Origin: Marinilabiliales bacterium
Lineage (GTDB): Bacteria > Bacteroidota > Bacteroidia > Bacteroidales > BM523
Length of the DNA: 5,275 bases
Direction of reading: 5' to 3'
Assembly (NCBI GenBank): GCA_002869425.1
Contig: PKSZ01000224.1
Location: 1 to 5,275 of the forward strand
The translations under genes were made by a program, and so were the position numbers. This document shows, piece by piece, positions 1 to 5,275 of this stretch. The notes below the pieces were generated by a model that did no database searches, was not told the DNA's origin, and saw nothing but the letters and a program-made list of their open reading frames with translations. Position 1 is the first letter of the stretch; the number at the start of each line of letters is the position of its first letter.

Positions 1-387
1 AAACTTTTTACACCATCTAGAAGCCACCAAAACCGGCACAGGTGATGGAGATGAAACCATTATTGCATCAGGTCTGACAAGTTTTTTCTTTGGGAAGAAT
101 ATCAATTTTAATGTAAACCCCAACATACTAAGTGCTCTTTTAATACTACGGGATTCAGGATACAGCCTGGTCCGTACCCAGCAATAATTGATACCACTTA
201 GTTTTTTAAATGTAACCAAATTACGCACTTCCGGAAATTCGCTAAATTGGTGCGCATGAGAAGATGAAATTATGAAAACTTCATGTCCCTTTTTCACCAA
301 TTCCTTGGCAAGGTAGTAGCTCCTATAATGCTTACCATGGAATTCTGATCCTGCATATTGATTAATTATCCAAATCGTTTTTGCCAT
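1..387 (-). CDS. Glycosyltransferase family 4, WbuB-like, N-terminal part (cut by window edge)
   Basis: The minus-strand frame stays open from an ATG at 387-385 to base 1 (129 codons), so the C-terminal two thirds or more lie outside the window. The product begins MAKTIWIINQYAG, continues with GKHYRSYYLAKELVKKGHEV at about residues 19-38, then FIISSS, and has VSSPSP near residue 111. This pattern (INQYA, then RHYYLAKEL, KKGHEV and SSSPS) is typical of the donor-side Rossmann half of GT4 enzymes annotated as WbuB, known in other bacteria as an L-fucosaminyl transferase. It would transfer an activated sugar to a lipid-linked glycan at the cytoplasmic membrane face. The weak AAGGT just before the ATG is not a convincing ribosome binding site. 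It lies in the same direction as the epimerase but is separated from it by the opposed Wzz-like gene. The family is clear; the exact sugar is inference. Confidence 0.88.
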   Translation of the reverse strand, partial: MAKTIWIINQYAGSEFHGKHYRSYYLAKELVKKGHEVFIISSSHAHQFSEFPEVRNLVTFKKLSGINYCWVRTRLYPESRSIKRALSMLGFTLKLIFFPKKKLVRPDAIMVSSPSPVPVLVASRWCKKF

Positions 388-403
388 ACCTTGCGAATCT
401 ATT

Positions 404-411
404 CAAAAATA
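404..411 (-). promoter_or_regulatory. Possible Bacteroidota -7 box for the WbuB-like gene
   Basis: Read on the minus strand, 411-404 is TATTTTTG, which matches the Bacteroidota -7 consensus TAnnTTTG. It lies 16 nt before the ATG at 387. No TTG or TTTG is visible at the usual -33 spacing, and the region is very AT-rich, so this may be a chance match. The predicted leader would be only about 10 nt. Confidence 0.25.
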
Positions 412-497
412 ATACTTAAAAGAAAAAATATTGTTAAAATTGCGATATACATAAAATAATTACCTGCAGTAGCGATTACACAAGGAATTAAAAGAAA

Positions 498-528
498 TTT
501 TATATTTTACTAAAAATTCTTAGCTTTG
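498..528 (+). promoter_or_regulatory. Candidate Bacteroidota-type promoter for the Wzz-like gene
   Basis: TAGCTTTG at 521-528 matches the Bacteroidota housekeeping -7 consensus TAnnTTTG exactly. A TTTT at 498-501 sits 19 nt upstream, where the -33 TTTG is expected, and matches three of four bases. Transcription would start near 535, leaving a leader of about 38 nt before the ATG at 573. This is the best promoter match in the intergenic region 388-572, which otherwise holds nothing I recognise. Confidence 0.5.
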
Positions 529-572
529 ATTGTCTATACTTCAGTAAATTAACAGTACTGTATTTCAAATTT

Positions 573-1373
573 ATGGAAAGAGAAATCGATTTAATAATAG
601 TAACGAACAAGCTTCTAAAATTCATTAGAAAATACTGGATTGTCTTGCTGATTGCATCATTTTCCGGAGCTGTCATTGGTTACTTTTCCTTTATGGAAAA
701 CACTGCTTATTATCAATCAAAAATGCTTGTTTCTTCAGGAAAATCAAACCCACAAACTGCTGTTTATATTGTCAATAGTATTCAAAATTATATTGATGGA
801 AAACACTTTGAAGAACTCAGTCAAAAAACTGGAACTGAAATAGAAAAACTAAAACAATTAAAATCAATTACAGCAAAGGCAGAAGAGTATGATCCAAAAA
901 TGGAGCATGAAGTAGGATTTTACAAAATAGATATTGAAGTCTATAATCCTGATGCATTAAACTGGCTACCGGAAATGTTAAAAGAATTTCTAAATTCCAA
1001 TCCTTTAATATCAGCACAAAAGAATAAGAGTGAAGAGCTTAACAATGCAATGATTCAAAAGCTTAATGAAGAAATTAGCCAACTTGATAGTTTTCAGATA
1101 AAATCTTACGATTGTAAAACTAACCGGGATGCTATAATATTAAGTGGCTTTGGAAAAGAGATAATGGAATTATATACGATGAAAAGTGATCTTGAACTAG
1201 AGGCTATATCAACTTTATATTTTGATCCTGTGCAAGGCTTTTTACCCGCTAACAGTTCTATTTATCTTAGTAAATCAAAAACTCTTATTATTTATAGCTT
1301 CCTCGGCTTTGCCATTGCTTTTATTATTGGGCTTCTGATTGAACTAATTATTTACGCCCGAAAGCTAGATTAG
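573..1373 (+). CDS. Wzz-like chain-length determinant protein
   Basis: This 266-residue protein has the Wzz/polysaccharide co-polymerase layout. A short cytoplasmic N-terminus is followed by a membrane helix at about 20-40 (KYWIVLLIASF, then GAVIGYF), a charged periplasmic middle with helical, coiled-coil-prone stretches at about 150-172 and 195-212, and a second helix at about 237-260 (LIIYSFLGFAIAFIIGLLIE). Two prolines (DPVQGFLP, about 218-225) precede the second helix, a reduced form of the proline-rich segment usual there. No tyrosine-kinase domain follows, so it is not the fused BY-kinase type. In Wzy-dependent pathways such proteins sit in the inner membrane and set polymer length together with the polymerase, and one is encoded at 2532-3833. 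It is somewhat shorter than typical Wzz proteins and is the only plus-strand gene here. The ATG start places the first helix as expected. A family assignment by topology is likely; sequence-level identity is less certain. Confidence 0.72.
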   Translation: MEREIDLIIVTNKLLKFIRKYWIVLLIASFSGAVIGYFSFMENTAYYQSKMLVSSGKSNPQTAVYIVNSIQNYIDGKHFEELSQKTGTEIEKLKQLKSITAKAEEYDPKMEHEVGFYKIDIEVYNPDALNWLPEMLKEFLNSNPLISAQKNKSEELNNAMIQKLNEEISQLDSFQIKSYDCKTNRDAIILSGFGKEIMELYTMKSDLELEAISTLYFDPVQGFLPANSSIYLSKSKTLIIYSFLGFAIAFIIGLLIELIIYARKLD

Positions 1374-1376
1374 CTT
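1362..1376. terminator. Small hairpin at the convergent gene ends, weak bidirectional terminator candidate
   Basis: AAGCTA (1362-1367), loop GAT, then TAGCTT (1371-1376) form a perfect 6-bp stem that spans the TAG stop of the Wzz-like gene and reaches into the TAA stop of the epimerase gene. Short T-rich bases follow on both strands (ATTT on plus; TTT after one C on minus). The stem is short and lacks a strong T tract, so any terminator function is a guess from position. Confidence 0.25.
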
Positions 1377-2529
1377 ATTTAGAAAAATTATCTAAAATTT
1401 TCTGACAAATAAATTCTGCTGCCTTTCCATCCCCATATACCGGAGGAAATGCCATCTTCTTTTTACGTGAAAGTTCACTGTAGCTATCCATAATTCTCTG
1501 CTCATCAGCATCTGCTAATTTTGCCGTACCGATTTCAATCAATTCTTTCCATTCAGTTTCTGGCCTCAAAACAATGCATGGTTTTTTGAAAAAATATGAT
1601 TCTTTCTGTACACCTCCGGAATCGGTAACAATCAAATCTGATTTACTTTCCAGTGCAATCATATCAATAAAAGATACCGGTGCAATCAATTGTATTTTGC
1701 TTTCAGATAATACTTTAGAATACAAATCTTCACCCAGCGTTATCTCCAACATTTTTGATGTTCTGGGATGTAATGGCAGGATAATATTCTTTCCTGAGAC
1801 TTTAGTGATTTTTAATAGTGCCCTAAAAATTGACTGTAATTTTTACGGATAATCTGTATTATGATCACGATGAATAGTTGCCAGTATAAATGGATTTTGC
1901 AAATCAACACCTCCAACACTTTCAATTTCTTCAGCCCTTTGCGCAAAATACAGACTGTTATCATACATTACATCGCCACAATGAAAGATTCCTGGTTTAT
2001 CTGCATGAAAAGGCATTTTGTTTGCTTCAGAAAAGCCTTCTTTTATAAGGTTATTATATCCCGATTCAGTTGGTGAAAACAATAATGTAGATACATGATC
2101 ACACATTATCCTATTAATTTCCTCTGGCATCTTTTTATTATATGAACGCAACCCCGCCTCAATATGCACAACCGGACAATGAATTTTTACTGCAGCAATA
2201 GCACCAGCCAATGTCGAGTTGGTATCACCATACAAAACAATACAAGTAGGATTTTCTTTCAACAAAAGATCTTCAATTCCTTCAAGCATCTTTGCAGTTT
2301 GCTTACCATGCGTACCTGATCCTACTCCCAAATTATACCCAGGTTTGGGTATTTCCATTTCCTGAAAAAATACTTCTGACATATTAGCATCGTAATGCTG
2401 ACCTGTATGAACTATCACTTCATCTATTTTATCAGAAAAGTGATTTCTTATCGCCCTGCTTATGGCTGATGATTTAATAATTTGAGGTCTTGCACCTACA
2501 ATCGTTAATATTTTAATTTTTGAACCCAT
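1375..2529 (-). pseudogene. wecB: Non-hydrolysing UDP-GlcNAc 2-epimerase, interrupted by one in-frame stop
   Basis: The family interconverts UDP-GlcNAc and UDP-ManNAc, or the matching 2,3-diacetamido uronate in WbpI-type members, to supply a sugar nucleotide in the cytoplasm. Family motifs appear in order: VGARPQIIK (11-19), VHTGQHYDANMSEVFF (40-55), GSGTHG (70-75), YGDTNSTLAG (100-109), HIEAGLRS (122-129), MPEEINR (134-140), TIHRDHN (218-224), LPLHPRTSK (about 249-257), TDSGGVQKE, LRPETEW and YGDGKAAE. The presumed catalytic Asp102, Glu124, Glu136/137 and His220 are present. The GARPQ and DANMS signatures resemble the WbpI/WecB clade more than FnlC (GTRPE). Codon 229 is TAA (1845-1843), and the next codons continue KLQSIFRALLKI in the same frame up to the true stop at 1377-1375. 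The full length of 384 codons is normal. I chose ATG 2529, 2 nt after the polymerase stop; an in-frame TTG at 2535 is less likely. Confidence 0.88.
1843..1845 (-). other. In-frame TAA stop inside the epimerase gene
   Basis: The minus-strand reading is GAT TAT CCG TAA AAA TTA CAG. It falls in the segment where family members usually read NTDDPEKL, so a Glu, Lys or Gln codon is expected, and GAA, AAA or CAA each differ from TAA by one base. TAA also ends the epimerase itself (1377-1375) and the GT4 gene (3835-3833), which argues against reassignment of TAA in this genome. The truncated 228-residue product would keep most N-terminal catalytic residues but lose the C-terminal UDP-binding half. 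Confidence 0.9.
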
Positions 2530-2531
2530 AA

Positions 2532-3833
2532 TCAATCAAATTGTTTGTTTCTCTGCACAGCAAGTACAAGAAAGCTATAAAAAAAACTAAAAAACTGTAC
2601 CCCTGATTGGGTATTTAACATCGACTCAAAAGTAAAACTTATTAAAACAAGTATAAGAAATTGTATCAATAAAAAACTCCTTTGTTTCAATGCCAATATT
2701 AAAGCACCTATAAACAAAAAAAGAAGTAAGAAAAAACCAGGAATACCCAATTCAAGTGATGTATCCAGAAATTGATTGTGAGCATTCATTCTTTTTTCTG
2801 CAGCCCGTTTTAATCCGGTTTCCGTATAATACTCCAACTGCAAATCATGTGAATCACCAATACCTGTACCATAAACAGGATGATCCTTTATCAACTCTAT
2901 AGTACTATACCAAAGCATCAATCTAAGCTCACTACCATCCGCCTTTTCTGGTTGAATTTCTTCTCTTGCAAAATTCATTTCTGATATACTCCTAAACCTG
3001 TAACTATAACTTACAGTAACAATAAAAAGACCAACTATTGCCAAGAACATAATGACAACAATTGGCTTCAGCTTACGGATTGCAAGGCTGATTAAAGAAC
3101 TTAAAGCAACCAATGACACTGCAATTATTCCTGCCCTGCTATTCAATAAAAAAACAATAAACAAAAAGAATGTCAACAAAGCGATCTGACCAGCCAACTG
3201 TAAACTACCTGTTCTAAATTTTCTAAAATTTATGATTTCATATAATAAAAAAACAATTGATAGTCCTATGTACATTGAAAAATAGGATGGGTGATGAAAC
3301 ACTGAAAATTCTACATAGAAAAAATAATTGCCACCATAATTTACGGATTGAAAAAAAGAATACCCATTATCCAAAACAGTTGCATCAAATTCCAGAATCC
3401 CATTTTGATAAGACAATGATCTATATATAGCATAAGCAAGACAAATAATTGCTGCGAGAAAATTACCAATAGTAAATGACCTGAATACATTTTTGAATTT
3501 ATATGCATGAAAATCAATACTTGTAATTAAAAGCAGAGGCATTAAAAATATTGGAAGCTTTACCTGCAGATCTGATAAGGCCTCATTCTGATTATCTGAA
3601 TAGAAAAGACTAAAAACATGAAGTAAAAAGAAACCAAACAAAACAAAAAGCAGTTTACTATTTACCAAATGTTTAAAGTGTTTTTTATAATCACCCTGAA
3701 TGAGCCATAATACAATCCAGACAGCAATAACATATGGAATCAGGTGTTTGTATAAAGGCAGTGCAAAAGCATACAATAAGATAACCCAATATAACAACCT
3801 GCTAATCTTTATTCCTGATATGCTTTTACTCAT
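2532..3833 (-). CDS. O-antigen polymerase/ligase family (Wzy/WaaL-like) membrane protein
   Basis: This 433-residue protein consists almost entirely of membrane helices, with about ten or more hydrophobic segments. It carries the Wzy_C (O-antigen ligase) hallmarks: HPSYFSMYIG at about 181-190, LLNSRAGIIAVS at 229-240, then a large periplasmic loop (about 278-365) with ELRLMLW (302-308), YGTGIGD (321-327) and AHNQFLDTSLELGIPG (351-366), and a C-terminal FESML (402-406). Family members use undecaprenyl-linked glycans in the periplasm, either polymerising repeat units (Wzy) or ligating chains to an acceptor (WaaL). Sequence alone cannot separate these roles; the cluster context with a Wzz-like protein favours the polymerase. 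The ATG overlaps the stop of the upstream GT4 gene by one base (TAATG), and the epimerase starts 2 nt after its stop, so the three genes are probably co-transcribed and translationally coupled. Confidence 0.88.
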   Translation of the reverse strand: MSKSISGIKISRLLYWVILLYAFALPLYKHLIPYVIAVWIVLWLIQGDYKKHFKHLVNSKLLFVLFGFFLLHVFSLFYSDNQNEALSDLQVKLPIFLMPLLLITSIDFHAYKFKNVFRSFTIGNFLAAIICLAYAIYRSLSYQNGILEFDATVLDNGYSFFQSVNYGGNYFFYVEFSVFHHPSYFSMYIGLSIVFLLYEIINFRKFRTGSLQLAGQIALLTFFLFIVFLLNSRAGIIAVSLVALSSLISLAIRKLKPIVVIMFLAIVGLFIVTVSYSYRFRSISEMNFAREEIQPEKADGSELRLMLWYSTIELIKDHPVYGTGIGDSHDLQLEYYTETGLKRAAEKRMNAHNQFLDTSLELGIPGFFLLLFLFIGALILALKQRSFLLIQFLILVLISFTFESMLNTQSGVQFFSFFYSFLVLAVQRNKQFD

Positions 3834-4951
3834 TATTTAAAAAGTTGTTTGTAGGCCTTTACCAACTTATCCTTCTCATTCTTCCAATTGTACTTGTTGA
3901 TTACAAGTTCTCTACCTCTCTCCCCCATTTCCTTTGCAACCTGTTTATTTTCAAAAAGATACTGAATAGAAGCTTTAATTGCTTCAATATCTTCAGGATT
4001 GACAAGAAAACCTGCATCAGCTTCCTCAATAATTGCCCTCCATAAAGGAAAATCTGATGCTACAACCGGCAACCCAGCTGCCATATATTCAAACATTTTT
4101 ACCGGTAATGATTCGATATAATTACTCATAGGCATAAGCGTTACCATACCAGCGAAAGAATTTCCAAGCACTTTCCCTATTTCCTGTCTTCCAACAAAAC
4201 CAATAAAATTTGTCTTGTCCCATCCTGGCTTATTTTTCTGTTCGTCCTGATATGAATCCGGTATAAAAACGCCTGCCAGATTCAAGCCAACGCATTCCAT
4301 TTGTGAAATGGCCTTCTGTAAATGCGAATTACCCCGACTATGCATGATTCCACCAACATAACAAACATTATTCGCTTCTAAATTGAAGGAAATATTTGAA
4401 AACTCGTCAACTATAGGGTAATTGTTAATATCGATAGTATTTTTGTTATATTGCTTAAAACGCTCCCTTATACCAGGGGTAGCAGTCACAACCAAATCAA
4501 TTCGTTTAGCATAAAAACCTTCATACTTCTCAGCAAGAAAAGCAGCCAATTTACGCAAAGGTTTCCTTATCCAATGTTTTCCGCCAATCTGTCGGGGTAA
4601 ATCTTCATGAACATCATAAATTACCTTCTTTCCTTTTCTTTTAATTTTTAACGCAAAACGCAGCAATTCAGGATCGTGAAAATGATAAATATCGGCATCC
4701 AGAGATAATGCTTTTCGTACAATCAAACGCGCAAATTTAAAAGACCTGTATTTTCGGGATTGCTTTTCGGGTGGAAGAAGAGAGACTTCAACGCCATTCT
4801 GAACAAAACTATCATCACCCGGAGCAACTAAAAAAACATGATAATTATTTTCTACCAGTGATACACATTGCTTATGAAAAATTCGGACATCTGTATATTT
4901 ATGCACAGACGTAAAATGACAAACTTTTATCTGCTTCTTATCGCTACCCAT
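3833..4951 (-). CDS. Glycosyltransferase family 4 (GT-B)
   Basis: This is a cytoplasmic retaining GT-B transferase of about 372 residues, a normal length. From the ATG at 4951 the N-terminal domain shows IKVCHFTSVHKYTDVRIFHK (8-27), DADIYHFHDPELL (85-97) and KVIYDVHEDLPRQI (109-122), a pattern common in Bacteroidota GT4 enzymes. The C-terminal donor-binding domain shows CYVGGIMHSRG (197-207), then SLPVKMFEYMAAGLPVVASD (280-299), which is the GT4 donor-site segment, and GFLVNPED (314-321). The frame is open further upstream to a GTG at 4996, but that would add the hydrophobic stretch YVTLVFLML, which is unusual here. ATG 4951 or ATG 4957 brings the first beta strand to the normal position. No clear ribosome binding site decides between them. 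It probably adds one sugar to the lipid-linked repeat unit; the donor and acceptor cannot be named from the sequence. Confidence 0.88.
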   Translation of the reverse strand: MGSDKKQIKVCHFTSVHKYTDVRIFHKQCVSLVENNYHVFLVAPGDDSFVQNGVEVSLLPPEKQSRKYRSFKFARLIVRKALSLDADIYHFHDPELLRFALKIKRKGKKVIYDVHEDLPRQIGGKHWIRKPLRKLAAFLAEKYEGFYAKRIDLVVTATPGIRERFKQYNKNTIDINNYPIVDEFSNISFNLEANNVCYVGGIMHSRGNSHLQKAISQMECVGLNLAGVFIPDSYQDEQKNKPGWDKTNFIGFVGRQEIGKVLGNSFAGMVTLMPMSNYIESLPVKMFEYMAAGLPVVASDFPLWRAIIEEADAGFLVNPEDIEAIKASIQYLFENKQVAKEMGERGRELVINKYNWKNEKDKLVKAYKQLFK

Positions 4952-5038
4952 AAGCATTAGAAAAACTAAAGTTACGTATTTATTACAGAATGACACATAA
5001 GGTGAATAAAAATGTAATTAAGGAGATAAATCGTATAT

Positions 5039-5191
5039 TTATAAACGACTCTCTGTTTGTGTTTTAGAAAGCAGGAATACTGATAAAACCACCAGAAAAA
5101 ATATTCCATGGCTTAATAGGCTTGTAAAAAGAGCGCTGCTAAGTAGTACGTATATCATTAAGAAAAAAACACCAAAATATCTTGCATCCAT
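5039..5191 (-). CDS. 50-residue membrane ORF, likely C-terminal remnant of a second Wzy-like polymerase
   Basis: An ATG at 5191-5189 opens a 50-codon frame ending in TAA at 5041-5039. The frame is open back to a TGA at 5224-5222, inside the adjacent palindrome. The product starts MDARYFGVFFLMIYVLL and has two hydrophobic segments (about 6-26 and 28-43) around FTSLLSHG, ending in a polar KTQTESRL. This pattern (helix, F-x-S-x-L, short turn, helix, polar tail) mirrors the last 40 residues of the polymerase at 2532-3833, which has FESMLNTQSG at the same place. I see no ribosome binding site, and the in-frame codons before the ATG (EDSLK) read like ordinary coding sequence. I therefore infer the 3' end of a larger polymerase gene whose front is cut off by, or lies beyond, the palindrome. 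A genuine small membrane protein remains possible. It lies 87 nt upstream of the GT4 gene. Confidence 0.5.
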   Translation of the reverse strand: MDARYFGVFFLMIYVLLSSALFTSLLSHGIFFLVVLSVFLLSKTQTESRL

Positions 5192-5208
5192 TTTCAGGCT
5201 GTCTTCGG

Positions 5209-5275
5209 CCGCTTTGATTGCTCAAAATCCTCGAATTAGTCTTACTAGTCCTGTGGTTTTTCGCAATCAAAGCGG
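5209..5275. repeat. 67-nt imperfect palindrome (long hairpin) at the window edge
   Basis: CCGCTTTGATTGC (5209-5221) is the exact reverse complement of GCAATCAAAGCGG (5263-5275). The pairing continues inward: AAAA 5224-5227 with TTTT 5257-5260, CC 5229-5230 with GG 5255-5256, and ATTAGT 5235-5240 with ACTAGT 5244-5249, closed by a CTT loop. The inner stem has one T-G wobble on the plus strand, which is a C-A mismatch on the minus strand, so folding favours the plus strand. No T tract follows either arm inside the window, which argues against a simple terminator. It could be a REP-like or MITE-like intergenic element, a subterminal hairpin of an IS200/IS605-type element, or the visible part of a longer inverted repeat, since the right arm ends at the last base. 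The palindrome itself is certain; its nature is not. Confidence 0.75.

Noticed and set aside
523..532. GCTTTGATTG also occurs in the arm of the right-edge palindrome (5211-5220)
   Set aside because: A shared 10-mer between two places in a 5-kb AT-rich window is expected by chance; no further similarity flanks it.
1375..1752. The C-terminal half of the epimerase as a separate 125-residue gene
   Set aside because: It has no ribosome binding site, and starting there would drop conserved coding sequence (KLQSIF to PLHPRTSK) that belongs to the same domain.
1753..1845. A frameshift splitting the epimerase into two genes
   Set aside because: The downstream part, including the codons before its first ATG at 1752, continues in the same frame as the upstream part. 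Only one stop codon separates them, so this is a nonsense change and not an indel.
1843..1845. Stop-codon read-through or recoding of TAA
   Set aside because: TAA is used as a normal terminator by two other frames here, TAA is generally the least leaky stop, and no recoding hairpin is visible just downstream.
1574..1852. Plus-strand ORF of 92 codons opposite the epimerase
   Set aside because: It is antisense to conserved coding sequence, has no recognisable domain and no promoter or ribosome binding site.
3845..4045. Plus-strand ORF of 66 codons opposite the GT4 gene
   Set aside because: It is an antisense shadow of the conserved C-terminal domain of the glycosyltransferase; its hydrophobic look comes from the complementary codons.
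4952..4996. GTG start at 4996 for the GT4 gene, giving a hydrophobic N-terminus
   Set aside because: It would add 15 residues before the first beta strand of a cytoplasmic enzyme; ATG codons at 4957 and 4951 fit the family better.
5020..5025. AAGGAG on the plus strand as a ribosome binding site
   Set aside because: No start codon with an open frame follows at a suitable distance, and the flanking genes run on the other strand.
5209..5275. Integron attC site or rho-independent terminator
   Set aside because: The arms lack the RYYYAAC/GTTRRRY ends of attC sites, and no T tract follows the stem on either strand within the window.

Overview
The window looks like part of a surface-polysaccharide (O-antigen, capsule or exopolysaccharide) gene cluster from a member of the Bacteroidota. 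The evidence is the low GC content, start codons without clear Shine-Dalgarno sequences, a near-consensus Bacteroidota -7 box (TAnnTTTG) ahead of one gene, and the protein families present. No rRNA, tRNA, CRISPR array or transposase gene is visible.

Most genes lie on the minus strand and are transcribed from right to left. From the right edge they are: a 67-nt imperfect palindrome ending exactly at the last base (5209-5275); a 50-codon membrane ORF (5039-5191) that resembles the tail of a Wzy-type polymerase; a GT4 glycosyltransferase (3833-4951); a complete O-antigen polymerase/ligase-family protein (2532-3833), whose start overlaps the preceding stop as TAATG; a non-hydrolysing UDP-GlcNAc 2-epimerase (1375-2529), starting 2 nt after the polymerase stop; and, past the opposed gene described next, the N-terminal 129 codons of a WbuB-like glycosyltransferase (1-387), cut by the left edge.

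One gene runs the other way. A Wzz-like chain-length determinant (573-1373, plus strand) is divergent from the WbuB-like gene across a 185-bp intergenic region. It meets the epimerase gene tail to tail with one base between the stop codons.

Together the genes suggest this scheme: the epimerase supplies an activated N-acetylhexosamine, two cytoplasmic glycosyltransferases build the repeat unit on a lipid carrier, the polymerase joins the units (or ligates the chain) on the periplasmic side, and the Wzz-like protein sets chain length.

Three points deserve attention. The epimerase reading frame has a single in-frame TAA at codon 229, with the rest of the protein intact in the same frame, so it is either a very recent pseudogene or a base error. 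The right edge has a structured palindromic element next to what looks like the stump of a second polymerase gene. The Wzz-like gene is placed alone against the direction of the cluster.
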